From Lathyrus oleraceus (taxonomy: Eukaryota > Streptophyta > Magnoliopsida > Fabales > Fabaceae), in assembly GCF_024323335.1 (NCBI RefSeq), contig NC_066579.1, positions 131,618,354 to 131,682,353 of the forward strand: a stretch of 64,000 bases of DNA, read 5' to 3'. This document shows positions 35,488-48,100 of the stretch, in pieces (within the stretch, counting starts at the first letter, position 1; each line of letters begins with the position of its first letter). A program made the position numbers and the translations under genes. A model generated the notes under the pieces. That model made no database searches and had not been told where the DNA came from. It was given only the letters and a program-made list of their open reading frames with translations.

Positions 35488-36798
35488 TTAGGCGAAGTAA
35501 TTCTTGACTGCATCTGAATTCACAGGACGAGTGAAATCCTCCCCATCCATAGTTGTAAGTAACAAAGCGCCGCCTGAAAAGGCTCTCTTAACAACATATG
35601 GACCTTCATAGTTTGGAGTCCACTTGCCCCTGGAATCGGGCGCGAAAGACAAGACTTTCTTGAGCACAAGGTCACCTTCTCGGAACACGCGAGGCTTTAC
35701 CCTCTTATCAAAAGCTTTCTTCATTCTCTGCTGATATAACTGACCATGGCACATGGCAGTTATTCTCTTTTCTTCTATCAAGTTCAGTTGGTCATAACGA
35801 CTCTGAATCCATTCAGCATCAGTCAACTTGGCTTCCATCAAGACTCTCATTGATGGGATCTCCACCTCTATTGGGAGTACGGCCTTCATGCCATAAACAA
35901 GAGAAAAAGGGGTTGCCCCTGTTGAGGTGCGGACAGATGTACGATATCCATGCAAAGCAAATGGTAACATCTCATGCCAATCTTTGTATGTAACAACCAT
36001 CTTCTGGATAATCTTCTTGATGTTCTTATTAGCAGCTTCAACAGCCCCATTCATCTTGGGTCTGTAAGGAGAAGAATTATGATGTGCAATCTTGAACTCA
36101 CTACACAGCTCTTTCATTATTTTGTTGTTCAAGTTAGATCCATTATCAGTAATGATCTTATCTGGCACACCATATTGGCATATAAGCTGATTCTTGATAA
36201 ACTTCACTACCACCTGCCTGGTCACATTTGCATATGATGCCGCTTCAACCCATTTGGTGAAGTAATCAATAGCTACGAGAATAAATCTGTGTCCATTAGA
36301 TGCTTTTGGCTCTATCATGCCAATCATGTCAATTCCCCACATAGAGAAAGGCCATGGTGATGAAATCACATTCAAAAGTGTCGGAGGAATATGAATCTTA
36401 TCCGCGTAAATCTGACACTTGTGGCATTTCATCACGTATTTGCAGCAGTCAGACTCCATTGTCAGCCAATAGTAGCCTGCTCTTAACATCTTTCTAGCCA
36501 TGGCATGTCCATTGGAATGAGTACCAAATGAATCCTCATGGACTTCAGTAATTAACAGGTCTGCTTCGTGTCTATCCACGCATCTGAGCAGAACCATGTC
36601 AAAATTTCTCTTATAAAGCACTTCGCCATTGAGGTAGAAACTGCCTGACAATCTCCTCAAAGTCTTCCTATCTTTCACAGATGCCCCAGGTGGGTAGATC
36701 TGGTTCTGAAGGAAACACTTGATGTCATAATACCATGGCTTATCATCTTTTGCCTCTTCTACTGCAAATACATGAGTTGGTCTGTCCAAGCGTATCAC
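35488..36798 (-). CDS. Ogre D integrase (3' part of a broken RT-RH-INT frame)
   Basis: 436 codons from the first base of the open frame (a GTG at 36,798) to the stop at 35,488. The HHCC zinc finger has His residues around 87-98 and CHKC at 125-128. The catalytic D,D35E triad is Asp157, Asp218 and Glu254. A basic C-terminal GPY-type region (YEGPYVV) follows, and the C-terminus looks natural. The GTG overlaps the TGA that ends the RT-RH frame (GTGA), and no independent start is likely. In Ogre these domains form one polyprotein, so a small indel just upstream probably split it. It would insert the cDNA into the genome. Confidence 0.85.
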   Translation of the reverse strand: MIRLDRPTHVFAVEEAKDDKPWYYDIKCFLQNQIYPPGASVKDRKTLRRLSGSFYLNGEVLYKRNFDMVLLRCVDRHEADLLITEVHEDSFGTHSNGHAMARKMLRAGYYWLTMESDCCKYVMKCHKCQIYADKIHIPPTLLNVISSPWPFSMWGIDMIGMIEPKASNGHRFILVAIDYFTKWVEAASYANVTRQVVVKFIKNQLICQYGVPDKIITDNGSNLNNKIMKELCSEFKIAHHNSSPYRPKMNGAVEAANKNIKKIIQKMVVTYKDWHEMLPFALHGYRTSVRTSTGATPFSLVYGMKAVLPIEVEIPSMRVLMEAKLTDAEWIQSRYDQLNLIEEKRITAMCHGQLYQQRMKKAFDKRVKPRVFREGDLVLKKVLSFAPDSRGKWTPNYEGPYVVKRAFSGGALLLTTMDGEDFTRPVNSDAVKNYFA

Positions 36799-38946
36799 AG
36801 TGATATTGGGACTTCATTCCAAAGTTTAACCACAATCATCGAAGCAAGTGTAGCAAGAGCATCTGCCATCCGATTCTCATCCCGAGGAATATGATGGAAA
36901 TCAACCTCAGTAAAGAACATCGAAATCCTCCTTACATAATCTCTATATGGAATGAGACCAGGTTGATTCATTTCCCATTCACCCTTAATCTGATTAACGA
37001 CGAGGGCCGAATCACCATATACGTCAAGATGCTTGATCCTTAGATCAATGCACTCCTCCAATCCCATAATACAGGCCTCGTACTCATCCATATTATTCGT
37101 GCATTTGAAAGTTAGCCTTGCTGTAAAAGGAATATATGTGCCCTGAGGAGTAATAATTACTGCCCCAATACCATTTCCATACTGATTTACAGCGCCATCA
37201 AACACCATACTCCATCTGGAACCAGGCTCTGGCCCTTCATCGAGTGTAGGCTCATCACAATCTTTCATTTTCAAATACAAAATTTCCTCATCCGGGAAGT
37301 CATACTGAACTGACTGATAATCCTCGATCGGCTGATGTGCCAAATGGTCAGCCAAGATACTACCTTTAATAGCCTTCTGAGCTCGGTACTCAATATCATA
37401 CTCAGACAACAACATCTGCCAACGGGCAATCCTCCCAGTTAAAGCAGGCTTCTCAAATATGTACTTAATTGGATCCATTCTGGATATCAACCAAGTCGTA
37501 TGATTCAACATATATTGGCGTAAGCGCTTAGCAGCCCAAGCCAAAGCACAGCATGTTTTCTCAAGCATTGAGTATCGAGACTCACAATCAGTAAACTTCT
37601 TGCTTAAGTAGTAAATATCATACTCCTTCTTCCCTGATTCGTCTTGCTGACCAAGGACACAACCCATTGAGTCTTCAAGAACAGTCAGATACATGATCAA
37701 AGGTCTCCCTTCCACAGGCGGAGACAGGATCGGAGGCTCGGACAGATACTCTTTAATACTGTCGAAAGCTTTTTGACAATCCTCGGTCCAATCATGAGAC
37801 TGATCTTTCCGGAGGAGCTTGAATATTGGCGCACATGTGGCAGTCATGTGGGATATGAATCTGGAAATATAACTCAAGCGGCCAAGAAAACCTCGGACTT
37901 GCTTCTCAGTTTTGGGCGCAGGCATCTCTTGTATTGCTTTGACCTTTGCAGGATCAACCTCAATACCTCTTTCACTGACAATAAAACCCAATAACTTTCC
38001 AGAACGGACTCCAAATGTACACTTGTTGGGATTCAGACGAAGCTTGTACTTCCTCAAACGCTGAAAAAGCTTCAACAAGTGCTCTACATGTTCAACTTCC
38101 GTTCTTGACTTGGCAATCATATCATCAACATATACCTCAATCTCCTTGTGCATCATATCGTGAAACAAGGTGGTCATAGCTCGTTGATACGTGGCTCCGG
38201 CGTTCTTCAAACCAAAGGGTATCACTCGATAACAGAATGTTCCCCAAGGTGTGATGAATGTTGTCTTCTCCATATCCTCGGGTGCCATCTTGATCTGGTT
38301 ATATCCGTAAAATCCATCCATAAATGAGAAGACATTGAATTTAGCTGTATTGTCTACCAACATATCAATGTGTGGTAGAGGGAAATCATCTTTCGGACTA
38401 GCTTTATTCAAGTCTCTATAGTCCACACACATCCGGACTTTTCCATCTTTCTTAGGCACGGGCACAATATTGGCCACCCATTGAGGATATGTAGAAGTCA
38501 CCAGAAACCCCGCATCAATTTTCTTCTGAACCTCTTCTTTGATCTTCACTGCCATATCAGGATGAGTTCTCCTGAGCTTCTGCTTCACAGGCACGCACTC
38601 AAGTTTCAAAGGTAGGAAATGTTGCACAATATCTGTATCTAGATCGGGCATGTCTTCATACGACCAAGCGAAGACGTCAACATATTCTCGTAGCAATTCA
38701 ATCAACCCCTTCTTAATAGACTCTTCCAGGAGTGCCCCAATCTTCACTTCTCGCACACAATCCTCAGACCCCAAGTTGACTGTTTCCAGATTCTCAAGAT
38801 GCGGCTGAATAATCTTCTCTTCATGCTCAAGTAAATGGGTAATCTCATCAGGAATCTCTTCAACATCATCTTCTTCTGCCTCAAATACAGGGAACTCAAA
38901 ATTGGGAGATGGTGTTGGATCATTATGTTCAATGGGTTTGATCAAC
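36795..38946 (-). CDS. Ogre D reverse transcriptase with two RNase H domains
   Basis: About 716 codons. The frame enters from the left without an ATG at a splice-acceptor-like ATTATGCAG ending at 38,947, so it is probably a downstream exon. RT shows CVDYRDLNKASPKDDFPLPH around 173-192 and the catalytic YVDD at 272-275. A first, degenerate Ty3-type RNase H covers about 400-520. A second RNase H of the archaeal-like type occupies about 585-705, with FDGA, DEYEA, GDSALVV and ADALA carrying the acidic residues. The dual arrangement is known for the Tat/Ogre lineage. The frame ends at TGA 36,795 where integrase should continue. Confidence 0.88.
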
Positions 38947-39204
38947 CTGCATAATGATTTTGGATATGAAAAGCTTTAGAATTCAAACAAGGCAATCATT
39001 ATGCAGATGAAAAGATTGATTTTATTCTATTTTTAAGGTTTTATGTGATCACCAATTTCATGCAAAAAGCAAAAAGGGAAAATAATTGGAAAAACAAACA
39101 TTTAACATGAATCTATTGAATGAAAATATCATTGTATTAATGCGCCAACAATGTCATCACTCCTCCTTTTGGCATGGGAGGAGGGTTTTCAAACACAATG
39201 AAAA
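38947..39204 (-). other. Probable Ogre intron region between gag-pro and RT
   Basis: About 260 bp without coding potential separate the gag-pro stop (TAA at 39,205) from the RT frame. Its downstream end is a good acceptor, pyrimidine-containing with ATTATGCAG directly before the RT frame. Ogre elements are known to have an intron at this place. I could not fix the donor site, which may lie upstream of 39,205. Confidence 0.55.
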
Positions 39205-42200
39205 TTACTTTGACTTATGGATAACTGTAGGAATATCCACAGCGACCCAATTGTTGCAGACCCCTCCAGGGATGATGAAATTGCCAGAATCCTCTGTATC
39301 TTCTTCCAAGACAGCAGCAGCTTCTTCATCCTGACCGGTGTGGATGAAACCTCCACTCTTGAACAACCCTTTCTCGTTGAACGCCCCATAAGAAAAACTT
39401 ATGCCAACCCGAGACTTATTATCTTCTAACTCAATCATTTTTCCTAAACCAGCAGTTGCGCCACACTCAATGGCCAACTTTGCATCTTTGTAGGAAGCAA
39501 ATGAAGGAGTTCTCTTCTCTATAGGCTCAGCTATAGATAAAGCTTGGAAAGGAGTTCCAACTTCATCCTCAGCATCTATATACGAGAAGGAAGACAAGTG
39601 GATAACCAGGAGAGCCTTTTCTCCCCCTACCACCACCAATTTCTTGTTCTTCACGAATTTCAGTTTCTGGTGTAGGGTGGATGTCACGGCGCCCGCCTCG
39701 TGAATCCATGGTTTGCCTAGGAGACAGCTATACGATGGGTGAATATCCATAACCTGAAAGGTAATCTGGAAATCACTCGGTCCGATTTTGATTGGGAGAT
39801 CAACTTCCCCAATCACAGTTTTACGCGACCCATCGAAAGCTTTCACAACAATTCCACTCTGCCTCATGGGAGGCCCTTGATATGACAGTTCGAGAGAGTG
39901 GTTTTTGGCAATACGTTTAGCGATGACCCAGTGTCCACCAGCACATTGGACATGGCGTCGTCTCTGCAATTCATAGATATATGTAAAGCCAAGTTGTGGT
40001 CTCTTCCCTCCTCAGGGAGATCAGAGTCACACAAACTCAGGTTGTTACAAGCGGTTATGTTTGCAACAATGCTATCGAATTGTTCTATTGTGACATCATG
40101 ATCTACATATGCCACATCCACTACCTTCTGCAGTGCCTCTCTATGTGGTTCTGAATTCAGAAGTAATGATAACACAAATATCTTGGATGGTGTTTGTAGA
40201 AGCTGGTCTATAACATTGTACTCACTTCTCTTGATGAGCCTCAGCATCTCATCGCAGTCTTCTTTCACATTGCCACTCGGGCCAACAGAAGTAGGAGTTA
40301 TCAATGTAGAGGGGGGCTTAACAACAGGTGCCGGATTCGGAGTGCTCACAGTATTCCCAATCGGGCGTTCAGCAAAATCAGCATTGGCCTAGGGCTTGGG
40401 AGGTGCTGAAAACACACGACCGCTGCGGGTCAAACCACTTACATCCGCGATATTAACAACAGAGGAAGATGGCAAGGACACCTCTTTCCCACCTTCTACA
40501 GCAACAGCGTTGTAGCGAAAGGGAATTGCTTTTTCGGAAGAATACGGCACCGGACCAGCAGGCTTAATGATAAGAACAGGAGAAGCCTTCTGCTTGCTAC
40601 CATCATACTTGATGATAACAGGCTCGGGCATCCGGAATACTGGGGAAATTACGTTGACCTCAGGCTCATCTTCGTCAACATTCCTATTTTGAAGAATCTC
40701 AATGACTCCTTCATCCAGCATTTCCTGAATATCCTTGCGCACCTGGCGGCAACCCAATCGGTTAACAGAGCATACTCGGCATCTATCATGGTCGTGCTCA
40801 TAATGACTATAATCACATAGCAGACGATGCATTTCGACAAGAGACTGTCGAATATGACTGACATATTTGACTTTGTACTTGCCAGGGCAGTCCTGGACCA
40901 TGTTGACAGATTTCCCATGCTCGGGCAATGGGTTCTTCTTCACATTAGGACCTACATCCTCAAAACACAGAATGCCACACCTTACAAGGTCTTGAACCTT
41001 GGTCTTCAAAGGATAACAATTCTCCACGTCGTGGCCGGGAGCACCAGAATGGTAGACATAATTTAACTCGGGTTTATACCACCACTGGGGGTTAGCAGGT
41101 ATAGCCGGTGGGTCTCTCGGAGTAATCAACTTCCTCTCTATCAAAGAGGGATATAATTCTGCATACGTCATTGGAATAGGATCAAAGGTGACCCTTTTCC
41201 TCTCGTAACTCGTCCTGGTTTGATTACTGTTTCGAGGCTGGTAGGCCTGCTGTTGCGGACGGTGTTGTTGTTGCTGATATTGCGGATGTGATTGTTGATT
41301 GTTGCTATGTTGCTGATACTGTTGATTGTCTCTGAAAACATGTGCTATATGAGCCACCTGGTGCTGGTTACCGGCGGGACGCACGGTCTTCCTCCTCACC
41401 GAGGGTCTTCTTGGTTTTACATGGGAGATCACAGCATGTGCCTCTCCATCTTTCTTCTTTGCAAACGCCCCATAACATTTGGCAGAAGAGCCTTCTTCTT
41501 TGGTTAGACGTCCTTCTCTAACCCCTTCTTCTAGACGCATCCCCATATTCACCATCTCGGTGAAGTCAGAAGGAGCGCTAGTAATCATCCGCTCATAATA
41601 GAATGAACTCAAGGTCTTCAGAAAGATCTTGGTCATTTCCTTCTCTTCTAGCGGAGGCACGATCTGTGCTGCCAACTCTCGCCACCTCTGGGCATATTCT
41701 TTGAATGTTTCCTTGTCCTTCTAGGACATGGCCCTCAATTGATCCTTATTGGGAGCCATATCCACATTATACTTGTACTGCTTGACGAAGGCCTCACCAA
41801 GGTCATTGAAGGATCGGATGTTCGCGCTGTCTAAACCCATATACCAACGCAGAGCGGCACCGGACAAGTTGTCCTGAAAGTAGTGGATGAGTAACTGATC
41901 GTTGTCGGTCTGAGTTGACATTTTCCTGGCATACATGACCAGGTGGCTGAGAGGACAAGTATTTCCCTTGTACTTTTCAAAGTCAGGGACCTTGAATTTC
42001 ATAGGGATCTTCACATTGGGAACCAAGCACAGTTCGGCAGCAGACTTGCCAAAAAGATCCTTTCCTCGAAGAGTTTTCAATTCCTTGCGAAGCTCAAGAA
42101 ATTGATCATTCATAGCGTCCATCTTTTCATAGACATCTGGGCCCTCAGACGGCTCAGAATGATAGATGGTGTCGTCTACCCTGGGTATGGTATGCACAAC

Positions 42201-42623
42201 AGGAGGAGGAACAACAAGGATCGGGCTAGATGCCGGCACAGAAGCAAAAGTTGGAGCAGGACCCTCAGGCATGAAATTGGGAGGCATCCCCCACGGGAAT
42301 CCGGCTGGCATGGCCGCTGGAGCAAAATGTGCACTGGCTGCAGGCACGGTTGAGGAAACAACCTCAGAGATGATTGTCCTCTGGGGAGGAGTCGAAGTTG
42401 TCGGGGAAGACTGGCTCTGGGCAGCCAAGAATGATTCCATCAAGGCACTCAGTCTGGCCACTTCCTCTTTCAGCTCACGGCTCTCTTGCTCTAGGTGATC
42501 CATCAATCTTGAAGTGTTGGCTCTAGTGTAGTACCGGTGAGTCATCTTGTCTTCAAAATAAATGAAGAACGCAGAGTTAGACAACAGGACAAGAAGCCAG
42601 GAACAAAACCTGCTTATGCACAT
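39205..42623 (-). pseudogene. Ogre D gag-protease ORF, broken
   Basis: Gag begins at an ATG no later than 42,552 (frame open from 42,623) and contains a coiled N-terminal part and the Retrotrans_gag-like region at about 41,600-42,050. A short-spaced zinc-finger-like block, YHSGAPGHDVENC, lies near 41,040. Protease has DTGSSLNV at about 39,930. Breaks: in-frame TAG at 41,721-41,723, in-frame TAG at 40,389-40,391, and a phase change of two bases at a CT repeat (39,891-39,898) just after the protease active site. After that the frame continues 39,890-39,205 and ends naturally at TAA. Gag would form particles and protease would mature the polyprotein; neither can be made whole from this copy. Confidence 0.88.
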
Positions 42624-42812
42624 GATGCATGTAATGCTCGTGCATATGCTTTGTTTTTATTTCAAAGGACTTTAGGGTTTTATTTGAAAATTTTGGAAAT
42701 ATTAAACATTTATCACATATGGAAATATCTCATCAAATACTATCAGGGAAAAGAAGCACAACATTTGTCAATCATATATAAGAGAAAAGGAAAATAATCA
42801 TCCTATGGATCC

Positions 42813-44264
42813 CTAGAAACAATCATCTAAAGCTCGGGACACAGGAATATAGGATGCACGAAGCCTCTTCACCTCTCTCTCGTAAGCTGCCTCCATATCC
42901 GCCTTCTCCTTGGCGAGTCGATCATACTTCCTCTTCCAAAACTTGGAAGACTGAGGAAGTAGAGAAGTCCATGCATCATCAGGATCATCAATAACCTGGT
43001 GTTCGAGGAACTCTATTAAAGCGTCCTTCTCTCTAATCTGCTGAAGCAACTCTTTCCTTTCACGGATCCAAGCATGTGATCGGTCTTCGTCTCTCAACTC
43101 CTCTACTCCTTGGTTAGGGAGGGTTGAAGGCCCAGCCATAATCATAGGTGTAGGTCTCGGATACTCGTAAGGCATGAGATACTCAGACGCTCTCTTCCTC
43201 GCCCAAGCAGTATAAGGCTCCATAGCAACACAATTCTTAGGACCTAACTCTTTTCTTCCTTTCCTATGAATCTTGCGCCAAGCACAGACCATTCTGCCCT
43301 TCAAGCCTTGGGGATCTTTACCCTCCTGAAAGAACACACCCTCTAACAGAATGTTATTAGGTTTATCCTTTAAGGGGAACCCAAGCTGACGACGCGCCAA
43401 AACAGGGTTGTAGTTAATCCCACTACATGTACCAAGAAGAGGTACATTGGAGAATTCACCACAAGAGTCGATAATCTGCACACCATCATACACACGGTTG
43501 TACCAAGAGATATCATCATTAGTGAGAGACATAAGTCTCATGGACCACCGTATACATCCCTTGTTCTCCTTGAAGGCGACCGTCTGTGGTAAGTGAGAAA
43601 TAAACCACTTATACAGCAGAGGCAAACAGCACACAATGGCACCACCACCCTTTGCATTCCTCATATGCAAAGAGAAATAGGTATCACCCAACAGAGTCGG
43701 AACGGGATTAAGAGTAGAAAAGATCCTAATAGCGTTCACATCCACAAACTTGTCTATGTTGGGGAACAATACCAATCCATAGATGAGAAGTACAAATATG
43801 GCTTCAAAGGCATCCTCACTCATGGCCTTCCCATATATAGTAGCTTGAGCAATGAGGAACTCAGAAGGGAGACCTTGAATTCTACCTTTGGTAGTCATAT
43901 GAGCACCAACCAGAGATTCATCTATGTGCAACATGTCAGCTATCTCTTGAGAAGTAGGAATACTTTCCAAGCCACTGAACGACAACTGGTCTAGAATAGG
44001 TATACCCACAAGATAGGCATACTCCTCAAGCGTAGGTAAAAGCTGAAAATCCGGAAAAGTGAAGCAACGGTACAAGGGATCATAAAACTGCACCAATACA
44101 CTCATCAACCCTTCATCCACCTGAGTAGTCAGAAGAGGAAGAAGCTTCCCAAAATGAGCTTTGAAACCCAAAGGATCTAATACATAGGATGTCAGATTCC
44201 TTAACTCTTTCAAGTCTGGTTGTCTGAAGTTGTACTTCTTTGTATTCCTTCTTTGTCTTTCCAT
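42813..44264 (-). CDS. Ogre D ORF1 protein (function unknown)
   Basis: 483 codons, intact, ATG at 44,264, 189 bp upstream of the gag frame. The N-terminal 300 residues form a compact helical region (FTFPDFQLLPTLEEYAYLVGIPI). It resembles the plant-mobile-domain-like proteins found as ORF1 of Ogre elements and annotated in legumes as uncharacterised DUF proteins; this family link is from memory and moderate. The C-terminal part (about 390-480) is charged and probably coiled coil, with many Glu/Lys/Arg. No signal peptide or membrane segment is seen. It is the only large undamaged ORF of element D. Confidence 0.8.
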   Translation of the reverse strand: MERQRRNTKKYNFRQPDLKELRNLTSYVLDPLGFKAHFGKLLPLLTTQVDEGLMSVLVQFYDPLYRCFTFPDFQLLPTLEEYAYLVGIPILDQLSFSGLESIPTSQEIADMLHIDESLVGAHMTTKGRIQGLPSEFLIAQATIYGKAMSEDAFEAIFVLLIYGLVLFPNIDKFVDVNAIRIFSTLNPVPTLLGDTYFSLHMRNAKGGGAIVCCLPLLYKWFISHLPQTVAFKENKGCIRWSMRLMSLTNDDISWYNRVYDGVQIIDSCGEFSNVPLLGTCSGINYNPVLARRQLGFPLKDKPNNILLEGVFFQEGKDPQGLKGRMVCAWRKIHRKGRKELGPKNCVAMEPYTAWARKRASEYLMPYEYPRPTPMIMAGPSTLPNQGVEELRDEDRSHAWIRERKELLQQIREKDALIEFLEHQVIDDPDDAWTSLLPQSSKFWKRKYDRLAKEKADMEAAYEREVKRLRASYIPVSRALDDCF

Positions 44265-45156
44265 CTCTAAAAATTTTGCAAATAAACCCCTTAAGTTCCT
44301 TGAAAATTTTCTTCATTATTTGATGATATGGATGCAAATGGGTGCATGAATGCATGAATGCAACAATCACACTCAAGGATCAAGCAAAGCACACCAAACA
44401 AAGGTCATGGGATGGATCATGTTATCCTTAATATCAATCATCCATTTTGGGGGATTATGGTTTACACCTTATCAACACCCAAGTTCCGTTGATATTAAGG
44501 ATTCATGAACGGATCAACCATGAATCAAGGGTTTGTTGTAAGTCACGAGCATGGAGTCTTGGTTAAGGACCACCCAAAGGGAGTGTACTAGGGTTTATCC
44601 TGCCAAACATGCTCTACAAGAGGTTCCCATAGTCATCATCCCATCTTTCGGATATTATCGGAGAAACGACTACTCATATTCCAAAAATATTCTCAAGAGA
44701 AACTCTTATGAGTGTAGTATCGCGTAACAATCGTATCAAATCTTACACTTGAACGACTTTCGCACTACATCCTAAGAATAGGCCAAGATGGGCTTGGTAA
44801 ACTAAGGTCCTTGGCTTCTAAGGTCTATATTGGAAAGAGTAATGTCTAACCACAACTTACTTGTGTGACATTATTGATCCCAACATGACCTCCACCAAGT
44901 GAATGGACTTGCAAGTCAACTTGCTAAGGAATAACTCCACACAAGTCAACAAGACTACGCCATTCTCCTATCCTAAGTGCACTCGAGTCCGGGTATAGAA
45001 CTCATCTCACAAAGATCACCAAGCATACAAGGAATTAATATCAAGCAATTCAATCATTACATACAATACAGTAATCTCAAACTGCACAAAAATATGTCAC
45101 AAGACAAATACAGTACAACAAGCATGAAAACTTGGCAAAACCCACTAGGCATAATA
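44265..45156 (-). other. 5' leader of Ogre D
   Basis: Noncoding stretch between PBS and ORF1. An 80-codon plus ORF at 44,977 and an 87-codon minus ORF at 44,113 show no recognisable content. Confidence 0.6.
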
Positions 45157-45174
45157 GCCCCAGCAGAGTCGTCA
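45157..45174 (-). other. Primer binding site of Ogre D
   Basis: The minus strand reads TGACGACTCTGCTGGGGC, six bases inside the LTR end at 45,181. This is the position and type of the tRNA-Arg primer site described for Ogre; the tRNA match itself was not checked. Confidence 0.7.
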
Positions 45175-45180
45175 CTTTTC

Positions 45181-48100
45181 TGTAGCGGGGTATTCGTTAC
45201 CATTAGAAATATTGACTAAATCCAAGGTAAATCATACAAGTCGAGTCGCCACCACACTTCTATTTATCCAAAGGAATGGTTAGAAAGCGAACAAAAACCT
45301 AATAGTTTTAACAAAAACTAGTAAAAGAAACAGAGATCTAGGTAAGGGGGTTGGTTATGTAATGGGAAGGTGTTAGGCACCCAAAACATCTTAGGTACTC
45401 CTAGGGAGCCCTTTTCATACTTGTTGTGAAGGTTGTTGTTTTTTGTGAAAATTTGTTTGTGCAAACATGATTGAAGAGATGAGAGGAGAATATACAAGTT
45501 AATTACAATTTGTGTTTGGATGGATAAACCCATTGCCTACGTACCATCTTATAAAAAGATTAGGATCAAAACCTCGTAGTTCGGGGTAAAAATCTCAAAA
45601 TGAGTTGGTGAATTGATGGATCCAAAAGCCTTAAGGTCTTTTGTTATCCAAGGGAGAAAACTCAACCAAACCACAAATCCACCATGTGAGGATAGCTTCA
45701 ACATGCTAGTGAGGGGTTAACCCTATAATAAGCATGGAAGACTCATTGTCCATCACTAAGGATATAGGTGAGTATCACATCTACCACAAGGATAACTCAA
45801 ACCTAATAGCTAAAGGTTATAAAAAAATTTGATTAAGAAAGTGGCCATTGGAACCACAAAAGCACATTTGAATGGGTTATATTTACCAATTAGAAATATA
45901 TACAAAATGGTCAAAATTGACTTAAAGATTCAATTCAAAATAAGTGTTATGAAAAGAAAGTTTGAAAATCAAAAGCATAAGGCTTAGGTTTCTAATGTTT
46001 GAAAACAATAGTTAAATGTTTGCACAAAAAGTTTTGGCTTGGGTTAGAGTGGAGAGAAGAAGAAGAATGGCTAAGTCCTAAACAAAACAAAAAGGTGAGG
46101 GATAAGAAATGAAACCATACTAGGAGTTCCTCTCTTGAGATAATATTGATGATCCAAGTAGCTCCCATCCTTTGGAACAGAGCAATCACAAGCAAATATT
46201 TCAAGCAATCAAACACAAGGTCATGCTTCTAAGAATCCTCCAATGGCTTTTGCATCTCTCACTTTGGATGAACATGGCAGTGGTCCTCCAATTAAGCTCA
46301 AATGGAAACTCCTAGCACAAAAGCAACACATCAAAAGTTCCATGAAGTAAAACAAGAATGGACAAGAGTGAGTTTAGAGATTTGGTCCTTCTAATCCATC
46401 TTCATCATTAAGATCCTTTTACTCCAATTTTGCATAAGGAAGGTCCTAGAATCTAAGTCCAATTCTCCATTTCTTTGCATAGGGAAAGTCCTAGAAACTA
46501 AGTCCATTTCTTTGCATTTGGTCCACAACAATCAAAACAAAAACACAAGCACAATAATATATACACAATTATGTGCTCAAGTGAGCAAAAGGCAAATGGC
46601 ATTAACATAAACATGTGCTCAAGTGAGCAAAGAGAAAAGCAAATGGATAATATGTGCAAGAATAGTAAATTGCGTAAAAGTAAATTGCATAAAGTAAATG
46701 TTAATTGTCAATAGTTAGTATTAGTGGTTAGTGTGCCATAAGGCAAATTTAGCGCTATGTTAAGCAATCGTAATTGGACTTATGTAGAAGTCACAACTAT
46801 CTGAGGCCGATCAATAATAATGTAGGTAACAAACACAAGTTAGGAGTCTTGATTAGTGAACCAAGTCCCAACAACTTGCCATGCCAAAAAAGAAAATGAG
46901 AATTGATCTTGTATTGGTTTAAGCCTTTTGCATGATTTAGAAGACAACCTATCCTTAATGCAAAGCCCTTCACTTGATCAATTGATCAAGATGAATTAGA
47001 TTTGAATCAAGGAAGATTAAATCTCCCTAACCAATGTTAACTTATCAACCTTCAACTCATTGATCAAGAAGAAAAGAAGTAGAAGAAGAAGAAGGAGAAG
47101 ATGGATAAGAGAAAATGGAAATGGCAAAATTAAGGTGCATTAAATGAAATACAATGTACCAATCCTCATATGTTGACCAATAACATTGAAAGTCAAGGTC
47201 AAACAATCAAAAACAGAAGTGAGATGAAGATTGGAAGTCAAGAAATGAATACAATATTTTTGGCATTTTTATTTTAAAAATAAACTTGAATTAAAAATAA
47301 ATGGAAAGGTCAAACTTCAAAATTACTTCAAATCAACCTTGGAAGGTCCAAGTAATTTACCCCATGCTCAACAAGGTCAAACAAAGTTTGACAAAAAATT
47401 TCAGCATTTTTAAAAGTCAGAAACTATTTTTAATCAATTAAAAAAATGAATAAAAATAACCTAATTGAACTAAAATCTCAAATAAATCTCAAATCAATTT
47501 AAAAATTGATGAGAATATTTTTCATAGATCCATCATCATTCAAAGAGGTTGAGAAAATATTTTTGCATTTTTTGAATATCAAAAACTATTTAAAATGAAT
47601 TAAAAATTACTTGAAAAGAGAAACTTCACAAAAAATATCAAATGACAAAATAAAAAATATTAAAAATCAGAAATATAAACTAGAATTTATTTTGGAAATA
47701 ATGCAATTGGTCCCATAATTTTTGGATAAAAAATGAGAGAGATATGATTTTTTGAAATAAAAGGAATTAAAGAAAATAAAAACAGAAATTAAAAAATTAG
47801 AAAAATCCACTGCGCTTGGATCTGAGCTCATTAATTGAGCTGGCAGATCACAAGGCTGGGAAAAGCACGCGCATGGAAGTCCACAGTCAATGCAAGCACA
47901 TGGGAAACAAATAAAAGTCATAACAATGGATGATTATGATTCGATCTGGGAACAAGATCACACGGCCAGGATTTAAACTGGAAACAGGCGGCCACCGGAG
48001 CCACCTTCTTCTCCGGTGAGCTTGCAGATTCCGACCAATTTTGCAGGTTTTCAAACCTCCATGGAAATGGACGATCCTTATACCAAAATGAAGCTGGGGT

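Noticed and set aside
41943..42353. 136-codon plus-strand ORF
   Set aside because: Antisense to Ogre D gag.
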